NCBI GenBank assembly: GCA_037142875.1
Contig: JBAWZV010000002.1
Location: 186,001 to 250,000 of the forward strand
Length of the DNA: 64,000 bases
From: PALSA-600 sp037142875
Lineage (GTDB): Bacteria; Actinomycetota; Thermoleophilia; Gaiellales; Gaiellaceae
Direction of reading: 5' to 3'
The notes beneath the pieces were generated by a model. The model saw nothing but the letters and a program-made list of their open reading frames with translations, did not search any database and had not been told where the DNA came from. Shown one piece after another: positions 1-8,015 of the stretch. Made by a program: the position numbers and the translations under genes. Numbering within the stretch: position 1 is the stretch's first letter; every line of letters begins with the position of its first letter.

Positions 1-4
1 ATAG

Positions 5-169
5 AGCTTTTCTAAGCGGTCTTGTGTCGATCGAACGCTGGCGGCACAGGTGCTTCTGACGTCGATCGCCGAACGTGGCGCAGACGCGGTCGGGTACGCC
101 TACATGACCCCTCGAACGGGCGAGCCGACGCTCGTCAAGCAGCGTACTCCGGCGTCCGAGCTGCTCGAG
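5..169 (+). pseudogene. remnant of a class II glutamine amidotransferase N-terminus
   Basis: In frame 2 the translation contains VDRTLAAQVLLTSIAERGAD followed by AVGYAYM and KQRTPASELLE. This reads like the start of the small actinobacterial class II glutamine amidotransferases, just after the catalytic Cys region. A TAG at 2-4 lies in the same frame, the Cys-bearing N-terminus is not present, and similarity stops at about base 169, where a different family begins in another frame. I read it as a truncated, non-functional fragment. The match is by memory of the family pattern, so it needs a search. Confidence 0.5.
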
Positions 170-327
170 CCGCGGTCGCGGCTTCTCGCGCGATCCGGCT
201 CGACTCTGGGCTGGCGCAGCCCGAGGCCATCGGTGTCTACACCTCGCACGGCTACCTGCCGATCACGTGCCGGGGCTGCTCCGCGACCGATCCGACAAGC
301 GTCTGCTTCGAGAAACGTCTCAGCTGA
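163..327 (+). pseudogene. remnant of a GNAT acetyltransferase C-terminus
   Basis: Frame 1 from about base 163 reads RLDSGLAQPEAIGVYTSHGY and then ends in DPTSVCFEKRLS with TGA at 325-327. GNAT N-acetyltransferases typically end with R-L-(D/E)-T-G...QPEAI.LY...GY.PI and a short C-terminal strand of the form SVC(F/Y)EK.L. The acetyl-CoA binding part (motif A) is missing, and the sequence is joined directly to the amidotransferase fragment. The end overlaps the 3' end of the convergent repeat protein by 8 bases. Likely the scar of a deletion between two genes. Confidence 0.5.
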
Positions 328-1003
328 GCGTGCCGTCGGCGTGTACCTCGACGCCGTCGGTGAGCAAGGAGCCACGGACGAGGAACTGGAACGTCGCCCA
401 GGCCCCACGCTGCGAGTCGAAGAGTCGATACACCTGCCACTCGGTCGGAAGCGCCGGGTCGGCACGCCGGGCATCGGCCCAGTCGGCGAACTTCGGCAGG
501 CGACCGATGCGGTGGGCCAGCGCCACTCCGTGGGTGACCGCCCGGTCAAGGCGCTCCTCGCCGACCGCCACGTCGAAGCCGGCCTCGCGGAGCGCCTCGG
601 TCAGAGAGCCGAAGGTGTGCCAGTAGAGAGACTTCGACGGGACACGGCCCCGACGCTCGTCGAGGTCGCGAGCCGTTGGTGTCCGCCCGACCTCCTCGCC
701 GACTGCGCGAAGCACCGCAACGAGCTCCTCGCGCGTGGCGTGGCGACGCGGCACGAGCCCGGCTGCCCGCTTGGCTGCGTTCCACGTCCCGAAGTGCTCG
801 ATCACCGTCTGCGGATGCAGCCGTGTGCCCGGGTCGGCCTCGAACTCCTTCATCGTCGGTGAGCGACGCAGGCGCGCGGCCGAGGCGCGCAGCTCGGCGA
901 GGATCTCTGTATCCGAGTAGCGGCGGCGCATCGCAGCCTGGAACGACGCCAGCTCGGCCGGATCGATCGCCGTCACCGCCGCAAATGGTGCACGCTTAGC
1001 CAT
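320..1003 (-). CDS. protein of homing-endonuclease-associated (HNH-repeat type) repeats
   Basis: A 227-residue protein built of three degenerate 55-65 residue units. Each unit has a helix, a conserved R-x-P-T-x-x-(E/D)-F/L turn and a second half ending in an aromatic-G/D...W/L..A..xAG pattern: RRSPTMKEF...FGTWNAAKRAAG in unit 1, GRTPTARDL...FGSLTEALREAG in unit 2, and a diverged third unit. Such repeats accompany HNH and homing endonucleases and are thought to bind DNA; no nuclease motif is visible here. I chose the ATG at 1003 because a TAACAT box lies 8 bases upstream (leaderless type) and an inverted repeat covers it; an ATG at 1039 is possible. Function unknown; a DNA-binding or regulatory role is inference. 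Confidence 0.7.
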   Translation of the reverse strand: MAKRAPFAAVTAIDPAELASFQAAMRRRYSDTEILAELRASAARLRRSPTMKEFEADPGTRLHPQTVIEHFGTWNAAKRAAGLVPRRHATREELVAVLRAVGEEVGRTPTARDLDERRGRVPSKSLYWHTFGSLTEALREAGFDVAVGEERLDRAVTHGVALAHRIGRLPKFADWADARRADPALPTEWQVYRLFDSQRGAWATFQFLVRGSLLTDGVEVHADGTLS

Positions 1004-1008
1004 CACCA

Positions 1009-1026
1009 AGCATGTTAGAGCATGCT
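1009..1026. promoter_or_regulatory. inverted repeat AGCATG-N6-CATGCT over the repeat-protein promoter
   Basis: Perfect 6-base arms (1009-1014 and 1021-1026) with a 6-base spacer. The arm-spacer region contains the TAACAT (-10-like) box of the minus-strand repeat protein at 1012-1017, and it lies about 50 bases ahead of the plus-strand murT promoter. Its position over the -10 suggests a repressor operator, perhaps autoregulatory; no regulator is known. Confidence 0.35.
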
Positions 1027-1073
1027 GAGGCGAGTGCAAAGCCGATCGAGCGAGTTCGCGTCGGTCGCCGCGG

Positions 1074-1079
1074 TACCCT
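1074..1079 (+). promoter_or_regulatory. leaderless -10 box of murT
   Basis: TACCCT ends 6 bases before the murT ATG, the spacing expected for a transcript that begins at or next to the start codon. There is no ribosome binding site, which fits. Confidence 0.5.
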
Positions 1080-1085
1080 CAGGCG

Positions 1086-2444
1086 ATGCTGCTCCCGCTC
1101 GAGGTCGCCGTCGCCCGCGCGGTCGGCTCGCTCTCACGCCTCGCGGGCCGTGGTGGCGGAACGACCCTCCCCGGCAAGCTCCTCTCCCGCGTCGATCCGG
1201 GTGCCGTCGGCAGACTCGCGGCTCGGCTCCCGCATGGCACCGCCCTCTTCAGCGCAACAAACGGCAAGACAACCACCGTCGCGATGACCGCGGAGATCCT
1301 CGCTGGCCGGTCGCTCGCGTGGAACGACTCGGGCGCAAACCTGCTCTCAGGGGTCACCTCCTCTCTCCTCGCGTCCGGCCAACGCGACCTCGGACTCTTC
1401 GAGGTCGACGAGGCTGCGATCCCCGCGGTCGCACGCCGGCTCTCACCCCGCGTCATCGGCCTCGGCAACCTGTTTCGCGACCAGCTTGACCGCTACGGCG
1501 AGCTCGAGTCGATCGCCGAGCGTTGGCGCGGGGCGCTCGCCGACCTCCCCACCGCTCGCCTCGTCGTGAACGCCGACGACCCACTCCTCGGCGAGCTCGT
1601 CCGTGGCCGCAGCGGCGTCGTCACCTACGGGCTCGACGATCCCACCCAGGCCCGTCCGAGCCTGCAACACGCTGCCGACTCGAAGTACTGCACTGCCTGC
1701 GGGACGCCGTACGTCTACCGCGCGGCGTACGTCGGGCACCTCGGCGACTACCGCTGCCCGTCGTGCGCCCTCGAACGCCTCCCGCTGACCGTCAGGGCCC
1801 GCGAGATCGAGCTCCACGGCCTCGATGGCTCCCGGTTCCTCCTCGAGACACCTGAGGGCTCAGAGCGCGTCGCACTGGCGCTCCCCGGCCTCTACAACGT
1901 CTACAACGCGGTCGCCGCCGCTGCGCTTGCGGGCGCTCTAGGCGCGACACCCGGGGAGATCGTGGCGGGACTCGACCGGTTTGTCTCGGCGTTCGGCCGG
2001 TTTGAGCGGATCGCGATCGGTGGCCGCAGCCTGATCCTGCTCCTGATCAAGAACCCGGCGGGGGCGAACGAGGCCGTGCGAACGCTCGTCGAGTCGTCGG
2101 CGCCGACGGTCGCTGTCGTCGCCCTCAACGACGAGATCGCAGACGGCCGCGACATCTCGTGGATCTGGGACGTCGACTTCGAGCCGCTCCTCGCGGGGTT
2201 CGATCGCGTCGTCGTGTCGGGTGGCCGGGCGGCCGAGCTGGCGCTGCGCTTTGCCTACGGAGGTCTCGCCCGCGACCGGATCGAGGTCGTGCCCGAGCTC
2301 GAAGAGGCCCTCGACCGGGGGCTCGCACTCACCCCGGACGGGGGCGAGCTTGTGGTTCTGCCCACCTACACGGCGATGCTCGCGCTTCGCCGTGTGCTCG
2401 CCGCTCGCGGCCACGTCGAGAACTACTGGAAGCAGGCGAGATGA
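1086..2444 (+). CDS. murT: lipid II isoglutaminyl synthase, MurT subunit
   Basis: Mur-ligase-like subunit (452 aa) of the MurT/GatD enzyme that amidates the alpha-carboxyl of D-Glu in lipid II at the membrane. Visible: P-loop ATNGKTTT (57-64), central Mur ligase domain, a four-cysteine zinc ribbon (Cys202, 205, 224, 227) and the C-terminal DUF1727 domain with GRDISWIWDVD (about 354-364), which carries the conserved Asp needed for activity in characterised homologues. Length is normal for the family. It overlaps gatD by 4 bases (ATGA), so the two subunits are translationally coupled. It is convergent with the murD end of the dcw operon, and a leaderless-type box gives it its own promoter. Confidence 0.95.
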   Translation: MLLPLEVAVARAVGSLSRLAGRGGGTTLPGKLLSRVDPGAVGRLAARLPHGTALFSATNGKTTTVAMTAEILAGRSLAWNDSGANLLSGVTSSLLASGQRDLGLFEVDEAAIPAVARRLSPRVIGLGNLFRDQLDRYGELESIAERWRGALADLPTARLVVNADDPLLGELVRGRSGVVTYGLDDPTQARPSLQHAADSKYCTACGTPYVYRAAYVGHLGDYRCPSCALERLPLTVRAREIELHGLDGSRFLLETPEGSERVALALPGLYNVYNAVAAAALAGALGATPGEIVAGLDRFVSAFGRFERIAIGGRSLILLLIKNPAGANEAVRTLVESSAPTVAVVALNDEIADGRDISWIWDVDFEPLLAGFDRVVVSGGRAAELALRFAYGGLARDRIEVVPELEEALDRGLALTPDGGELVVLPTYTAMLALRRVLAARGHVENYWKQAR

Positions 2445-3178
2445 GGATCCGCGTCGGCCACCTCTATCCCGAGTACCTGAACATATACGCCGATCGCGGC
2501 AACATCGCCGTGCTCTCTGCCCGTGCTGCAGTGCGAGGCCACGACCTCGAGGTGATCGCTCTCGGCCTCGGGGACGCGATCCCGGAGATCGACCTCGATC
2601 TCGTCTACATCGGCGGTGGCCAGGACCGCGAGCAGGCGCTGATCGCCCCCGATCTCTTGGCCAAGGGCCCGGCACTCCACGAGGCGGCCGCGGCGGGCAC
2701 GGCGTTCCTTTCCGTCTGCGGCGGCTACCAGCTCCTCGGCCATTTCTACCGCGACCAGGCCGGTGCCGAGCTGCCCGGGATCGGTCTCCTCCCGCTCTCC
2801 ACGACCGCGGGCAACCGACGTCTGATCGGCGATGTTCTCCTCGACTGCGCGTGGGCGGACGAGACACTCGTCGGCTTCGAGAACCACGCCGGACTCACCA
2901 CGCTCGACGCAGGCGCCGAGCCGCTTGGCCGCGTGCTCGCGGGCCACGGCAACGACGGCACCTCCGGGTTCGAAGGCTGCCGCAGCGGCCGTGTCTACGG
3001 CACGTACCTCCACGGCCCGCTCCTGCCCCGCAACCCGTGGTTCGCCGATCTGCTGCTCACCGCCGCCCTCGAGCACGCAGCCGGCGAGCCAGTGGCACTC
3101 ACGCCGCTCGACGACGGATTCGAGGCTGCCGCGCACGCGCTCGCCTCGTCCCGCGCACGCGCGCGCGGCGGCCGCTAA
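2441..3178 (+). CDS. gatD: lipid II isoglutaminyl synthase, glutaminase subunit GatD
   Basis: Class I glutamine amidotransferase-like protein (245 aa) that supplies ammonia to MurT. The nucleophile is Cys93 in SVCGGYQLLG and the catalytic His is His191 in TYLHGPLLPRNP. An N-terminal HLYPEYLNIYADRGN segment is characteristic of GatD/CobQ-like proteins, and FENHAG (146-151) is another family motif. The start overlaps the murT stop. CobB/CobQ-type cobyrinate amidation is excluded by the MurT partner. The gene ends 9 bases from the convergent murD stop. Confidence 0.94.
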   Translation: MRIRVGHLYPEYLNIYADRGNIAVLSARAAVRGHDLEVIALGLGDAIPEIDLDLVYIGGGQDREQALIAPDLLAKGPALHEAAAAGTAFLSVCGGYQLLGHFYRDQAGAELPGIGLLPLSTTAGNRRLIGDVLLDCAWADETLVGFENHAGLTTLDAGAEPLGRVLAGHGNDGTSGFEGCRSGRVYGTYLHGPLLPRNPWFADLLLTAALEHAAGEPVALTPLDDGFEAAAHALASSRARARGGR

Positions 3179-3187
3179 CGCGGCGGC

Positions 3188-4357
3188 TCAGCTCGCGGCC
3201 GGAAGTACCGCGACGATCCGGCGGAACTCGTCGCCGCGATGTTCGAAGTTGTCGAACTGGTCGTAGCTCGCACAGGCCGGGCTGAGCAGCACAACATCAC
3301 CCGCGGTGGCAAGCGACGCGGCATGCGCGACGGCGCGCTCGAGCGTGCCGTCGTCGTGAACCGCGCGGCCGACCAGTGCCTCGGCGAGCGACGGGACGGC
3401 CTCGCCGATCAGGTGGATCGAGGTGACGTTCGGTCCGATCGCCACGGCGAGAGGTGCGAAGTCCTCGCCCTTCAGCGAGCCACCGAGGATCAGATGGACG
3501 ACGTCGCCCCCGTACGCTGCCAGGGCGCGCCGTGCCGCAGCGACGTTCGTCGCCTTCGAGTCGTTGACGAACTGCACCCCGCCGCGGACATCGACAGGCT
3601 CAAGTCGGTGCGGGACGCCTGCGAACGTTGCGAGCGCCGCAGCGATCGCGTCGTCGGGCACTCCCGCGGCGCGGGCAGCTGCGGTCGCGGCCGCGGCGTT
3701 CTCGCGGTTGTGCACGCCGCGCACGAGCGGCTCTGCCGGCAGGTCATCGACCGCCGAGAACTCGATCCCGTCGAGACCGCTCCCTCGCGGCACAACCTTG
3801 GCGCGGGCGCGCTCGAAGATCCGCAGCTTGGCGTCCTGGTAGGCCTCGAGCGAGCCGTGCCGGTCGAGGTGATCGGGCTCGAGGTTGAGCAGCACGGCGA
3901 CGTCGCAGGCGAGCGACTCGACGTCCTCGAGCTGGAAGCTCGAGAGCTCACAGATCACCCAGTCGACCCCCTCCACGGCCGCAAACGGGCGCCCGACGTT
4001 CCCGGCGACGGCGACCGTACGGCCCGCCTCCCGGAAGATCTCACCGAGCAGCTCCACCGTCGTCGTCTTGCCGTTCGTTCCGGTCACGCCGACCACACGC
4101 ACACCGTCCGCCAGCCCGCGCCATGCGAACTCGACCTCCGACCACACGGGGATTCCCCGCTCCCGCGCGGCGACGACGAGCGGCGCCTCTCCGGGAACGC
4201 CCGGGCTCTTCACCAGGAGCGTTACCCCGTCGAGCAGCGTGAGGTCGTGCTCGTTTCCGAGTGAGCGGTCGGCAAGGACCGCCTCGTCGCCACGCTCGGC
4301 CAGCCGCGCTGCGACCGCCTTGCCCGACCGGGCCGTCCCGTAGACGAGCGCCTTCAC
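3188..4357 (-). CDS. murD: UDP-N-acetylmuramoyl-L-alanine--D-glutamate ligase
   Basis: Cytoplasmic ATP-dependent ligase adding D-Glu to UDP-MurNAc-L-Ala. P-loop VTGTNGKTTT (91-100), the ELSSFQLE motif, NLEPDHLDRH and the C-terminal NDSKATN motif are all present. At 389 aa it is shorter than the usual 440-450; the saving lies mostly in the first, UDP-binding domain. I take the GTG at 4357 because it forms a GTGA overlap with the mraY stop, like the other joints in this operon. It is the last gene of the local dcw cluster: ftsW, murG and murC do not follow. Confidence 0.93.
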   Translation of the reverse strand: MKALVYGTARSGKAVAARLAERGDEAVLADRSLGNEHDLTLLDGVTLLVKSPGVPGEAPLVVAARERGIPVWSEVEFAWRGLADGVRVVGVTGTNGKTTTVELLGEIFREAGRTVAVAGNVGRPFAAVEGVDWVICELSSFQLEDVESLACDVAVLLNLEPDHLDRHGSLEAYQDAKLRIFERARAKVVPRGSGLDGIEFSAVDDLPAEPLVRGVHNRENAAAATAAARAAGVPDDAIAAALATFAGVPHRLEPVDVRGGVQFVNDSKATNVAAARRALAAYGGDVVHLILGGSLKGEDFAPLAVAIGPNVTSIHLIGEAVPSLAEALVGRAVHDDGTLERAVAHAASLATAGDVVLLSPACASYDQFDNFEHRGDEFRRIVAVLPAAS

Positions 4358-5373
4358 TGCGACGGGCGGATCTGCGGGTAGTACTTGTAGAAGAGCGCGA
4401 AACCGGCCGCGCAGAGGATCCCGGTGACAATCCAGAAGCGCACCATGATCTTCGTCTCCGACCACGCCTTCATCTCGAAGTGGTGATGCAGCGGTGCCAT
4501 CAGAAACACCCGGCGCCCCCAGTAACGAAACGAGACAACCTGCATGATCACCGACAACGCCTCGATCACGAAGATCCCCCCGACGAGCAGCAGCAGCAGC
4601 TCGACCTTGAGGAAGATCGCCATCGCGCCCATAGCTCCGCCCAGGGCCATCGCGCCCGTGTCGCCCATGAAGACCTCGGCGGGAAACGCGTTGAACCAGA
4701 GGAAGCCGATCGCCCCGCCGATCACCGCGGCGCCGATGAATGCGGCATCCAGCCGGTTCTCGATACGTAGCCCGTTCGGGCCGCGCGAGCGGATGTAGAT
4801 CGTCACGGCCATCGCCGTCATCGTGAAGAGCGCGATGATCGACGTCCCCGCGGCGAGCCCGTCGAGACCGTCGGTGAGGTTCACCGCGTTCGCAGCGCCA
4901 GCGATGATGAAGAACACGAGGACGTACCAGCCCCAGCCGAGCGGGATCCAGCGATTCACGACCGGGACGAAGACATCGTGGCGAAGCTGCTGGTGGTGCG
5001 CCGCGTAACCGACGGCGGCGGCGATACCGCCGAGCAGCAGCATCTTCACGCGGCCGGAGAGGCCGAGCGAGCGGCGCTTGCGGAGCTTCATGAAGTCGTC
5101 GATGAAGCCGATCAGCCCGCACGCGAGCATCGTCCCGAAGATCGCGAGCGCCGGCAGCGTTCGCGCGCTCGTCGCCAGGAACGCGACCGAGGCGGCGAGC
5201 ATGATCAGCAGGCCGCCCATCGTCGGCGTCCCCTGCTTCGCGTGATGGTGCTGCGGGCCCTCCTCGCGGATCATCTGCCCGAACGAGCGACGACGCAGGA
5301 AGGCGATGAACGACGGGCCGGCGAGAATCGAGATGATGAGCGCGACGAGCGCGGCGATCAGAACGTGTGCCAT
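4354..5373 (-). CDS. mraY: phospho-N-acetylmuramoyl-pentapeptide transferase
   Basis: Integral membrane enzyme (339 aa, about ten membrane segments) transferring phospho-MurNAc-pentapeptide to undecaprenyl phosphate to give lipid I. Motifs: GPQHHHAKQGTPTMGG near residues 39-54, NLTDGLDGLAAG, and MGDTGAMALGG with the catalytic and Mg-binding aspartates; HHHFE near the C-terminus. Joined to murF by an ATGA overlap and to murD by a GTGA overlap. Confidence 0.96.
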   Translation of the reverse strand: MAHVLIAALVALIISILAGPSFIAFLRRRSFGQMIREEGPQHHHAKQGTPTMGGLLIMLAASVAFLATSARTLPALAIFGTMLACGLIGFIDDFMKLRKRRSLGLSGRVKMLLLGGIAAAVGYAAHHQQLRHDVFVPVVNRWIPLGWGWYVLVFFIIAGAANAVNLTDGLDGLAAGTSIIALFTMTAMAVTIYIRSRGPNGLRIENRLDAAFIGAAVIGGAIGFLWFNAFPAEVFMGDTGAMALGGAMGAMAIFLKVELLLLLVGGIFVIEALSVIMQVVSFRYWGRRVFLMAPLHHHFEMKAWSETKIMVRFWIVTGILCAAGFALFYKYYPQIRPSQ

Positions 5374-6617
5374 CAGCTCTCCAGTTTCGCCGCGACCGCC
5401 TCGAGTCCCACCGAGCGCGATCCCTTGACGAGCACGACGTCGCCAGACGCTGCGAGGCTCCGCACGAGGTCGGCTGCCTCATCCGCCGCCGCGACCCATG
5501 ACGACTCAACTTCATCGGCGGTCTCGAGATACGGCCGCGCCAGCTCACCGACGGCGATCAGCCGGTCGACGCCGAGCACGGCAAGCTCTGCGCCGAGTTC
5601 ACGGTGGTACCACTCGGAGTAGTCGCCAAGCTCCGCCATCCCGCCGAGCACGGCGATCCGACGGCCGGTTCCGGCGCGATCGGCGAGGTGGCGCAGTGCC
5701 GCCCGCATCGAGAGCGGGTTCGCGTTGTAGCAGTCGTTGATCAGCGTCACGCCGCCCGGCAGTTCGATCAGCTCCTCACGCAACGGCGAGAACTCGATAT
5801 CGAGAACGCCCGGCTCGAGCGGCACCCCGAGCGCATCGCACACCGTGAGCGCCGCCAGGGTGTTGTCGAGCTGGTGGCGTGACGTGAAGCTCGTCTGAAG
5901 CTCGATCACCCGCCCACCGACCCGGAACGCCCCCGGCTCGTCGACATGCCCGAACCGCCGCACATCGAGGTCACTGCGCAGGAGGTGCGGGTCGAGCAGC
6001 GGCTCGTCATCTGGCACGACCACGACGGCGTTCAATGGCAGCATCTCGATCAGCTCGGCCTTCGCCTGCGCGACGTTCTGGATGGTGCCGACGAGCTCGA
6101 GGTGCACGGGCCCGATGTTCGTGATCAGCCCGATGTCCGGCTGCGCGATCTGCGCGAGCCACTGGATCTGACCGAGGCCGCGCATGCCCATCTCGACGAT
6201 GCAGAGCTCCGTGTCTGCTTCGATCCGGCAGAGCGTCAACGGCACTCCGATCTCGTTGTTGTAGTTCGCCTCCGACGCCACGGTGCGTAGGTGCGGTGAG
6301 CAGAGGGCGGCGAGGATGTCCTTGGTCGTCGTCTTACCCGTCGCGCCTGTGATCCCGACGACACGCGCCGACGAGCGCCGGCGCACCTCGCCGCCGATCG
6401 TGCCGAGCGCCGTGTGCGCGTACTTTGGGATCAGCACGGCCGCGGCGCCGCGCGCGAAGGCATCGTCGATGAACTCCTCGCCTGCGCCCATCGCAACGAA
6501 AAGGTCGCCCTCGACGATCCGGCGTGAGTCGATCTGCATCCCGGTCACGAACTCGGTGCCAGGACGGACACGCACCTCGCCGTGAGGTTCGAGGTAGGCG
6601 ATCTCGATCGGGATCAC
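5373..6617 (-). CDS. murF: UDP-N-acetylmuramoyl-tripeptide--D-alanyl-D-alanine ligase
   Basis: Adds D-Ala-D-Ala to the UDP-MurNAc tripeptide in the cytoplasm (414 aa). The P-loop GITGATGKTTTKD starts near residue 88 and the central ATPase has E-x-G-x-R-G (VEMGMRGLGQI). The C-terminal ligase domain includes LINDCYNANPLSMRAAL. The N-terminal domain has the expected DSRR motif (30-33). Coupled to murE by an ATGA overlap. Confidence 0.95.
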   Translation of the reverse strand: MIPIEIAYLEPHGEVRVRPGTEFVTGMQIDSRRIVEGDLFVAMGAGEEFIDDAFARGAAAVLIPKYAHTALGTIGGEVRRRSSARVVGITGATGKTTTKDILAALCSPHLRTVASEANYNNEIGVPLTLCRIEADTELCIVEMGMRGLGQIQWLAQIAQPDIGLITNIGPVHLELVGTIQNVAQAKAELIEMLPLNAVVVVPDDEPLLDPHLLRSDLDVRRFGHVDEPGAFRVGGRVIELQTSFTSRHQLDNTLAALTVCDALGVPLEPGVLDIEFSPLREELIELPGGVTLINDCYNANPLSMRAALRHLADRAGTGRRIAVLGGMAELGDYSEWYHRELGAELAVLGVDRLIAVGELARPYLETADEVESSWVAAADEAADLVRSLAASGDVVLVKGSRSVGLEAVAAKLES

Positions 6618-7981
6618 GAGACCCCCCTCCGTCGCAGGATCTCACGCGCGACGGCACGGTCGTCGAAGGGGATCTTCCCCGACGCGAGCTCCTGCTCGGG
6701 CTCTGCCCCACGCCCTGCAATCACCACGACATCGCCGGGAGCTGCTTCGCGAAGTGCCGTCTCGATCGCGACGCGCCGGTCGAGTTCGATCTCGAAACTC
6801 CCGAGCGAGCCGTCGGCGACATCGGCGGCGATCGCCGCGGGCTCCTCGGAGCGCGGGTTGTCGGACGTGAGGATCGCCCGGTCGGCGAGCTCCGAGACGA
6901 CCCGCCCCATCACCGGACGCTTGCTGCGGTCGCGATCCCCGCCGGCCCCGAAGACGACGATCAACCGCCCCTCCCCGAGCTCGCAAGCCGTCCGCAGCAC
7001 GTTCTCGAGCGAGTCGGGCGTGTGCGCGTAGTCGACGACCACGGCGAACCGCTGGCCTTCGTCGATCGTCTCGAACCGCCCTGGCACGCCCGAGACCGAC
7101 TCGATCCCTGCGCGGATCGCGGCGTCTTCGATGCCGAGCGCGCGCGCAGCGAGCGCCGCGCCGGTGGCATTGGCCGCGTTGAAGCGGCCTCGGAGCTTCA
7201 GGTCGATCCCGTCGAGCGCAGTCGAGGCGTCATCGAACGTCACGGCCGCCGGGAACTCCTCGGCGAGGCGACGGCCAAAGGGATCGCCGACGTTGATGAC
7301 GGCGACCTCGGCCTGCGCGACGATCGCGCGTTTCGCCGCGAAGTACTGCTCCATCGTGCCGTGGAAGTCGAGGTGATCCTGGGTCAGGTTCGTGAACACG
7401 ACGACGGCAAACCGCGTTCCCGTAAGCCGCCCGTGCGTCTGGGCAACCGAGGTCGCCTCCATCACGCAGATCTCGTCACCTGCGTCCGACATCTCGCGAA
7501 ACAGGCGCTGCAGGTCGATCGCCTCGGGCGTGTTCAGCCCCGTCGCCCGCGAGGCGCCTCCCACGAGCCGCGTGATGTTCGTGAGCAGGCCCGCCTTGCG
7601 GCCGGCAGCGGTGAAGATCGCATGAAGCAGGAAGGCTGTTGTCGTCTTGCCGTTCGTCCCTGTCACGCCAACCACGGCGAGCTTCTCGGTCGGACTGTCA
7701 AAGAACACGGTCGCGGCCGCCGGCATCGCGGCCCGCACGTCCGTGACCACGATCTGGGGCAGGTCGACATCGAGCGGGTGGTCGACGACGAGGGCTGCGG
7801 CGCCCGCAGCGGCGACCGTCCGAGCGAACGCATGACCGTCGGCGTGCGCCCCACGAACACAGAAGAAGAGCGACCCGCGAGTCACTGCGCGGGTGTCGTA
7901 GGCGAGATCGCGGATCTCCACAGAAGCGGCGTTCACGACCTCGGCCGGGCCGAGCGCCGCGACAAGACGCTCCAGGTTCAT
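6614..7981 (-). CDS. murE: UDP-N-acetylmuramoyl-L-alanyl-D-glutamate--2,6-diaminopimelate ligase
   Basis: Adds the third stem-peptide residue (455 aa). P-loop GVTGTNGKTTT (105-115); DSR-like YDTR motif at 29-32; LTQDHLDFHGT. The substrate-choosing loop reads SDNPRSEEP, and DNPR is the known signature for meso-diaminopimelate rather than L-lysine. The cell wall is therefore predicted to be meso-DAP type. The start lies 34 bases downstream of the MFS gene stop, a small break in an otherwise overlapping operon. Confidence 0.95.
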   Translation of the reverse strand: MNLERLVAALGPAEVVNAASVEIRDLAYDTRAVTRGSLFFCVRGAHADGHAFARTVAAAGAAALVVDHPLDVDLPQIVVTDVRAAMPAAATVFFDSPTEKLAVVGVTGTNGKTTTAFLLHAIFTAAGRKAGLLTNITRLVGGASRATGLNTPEAIDLQRLFREMSDAGDEICVMEATSVAQTHGRLTGTRFAVVVFTNLTQDHLDFHGTMEQYFAAKRAIVAQAEVAVINVGDPFGRRLAEEFPAAVTFDDASTALDGIDLKLRGRFNAANATGAALAARALGIEDAAIRAGIESVSGVPGRFETIDEGQRFAVVVDYAHTPDSLENVLRTACELGEGRLIVVFGAGGDRDRSKRPVMGRVVSELADRAILTSDNPRSEEPAAIAADVADGSLGSFEIELDRRVAIETALREAAPGDVVVIAGRGAEPEQELASGKIPFDDRAVAREILRRRGVS

Positions 7982-8015
7982 CGCCGATCGAGTCTAACGG
8001 AGGGCTCCATCGGCA

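Noticed and set aside
50..862. A long plus-strand frame opposite the repeat protein gene
   Set aside because: Only its first 40 codons look like a protein family; the rest is the antisense shadow of the minus-strand gene, with Arg/Ala/Pro-rich composition.
3171..3184. GCCGC-TAAC-GCGGC hairpin between gatD and murD
   Set aside because: Only five pairs, no U tract, and such stems are common by chance at this GC content.
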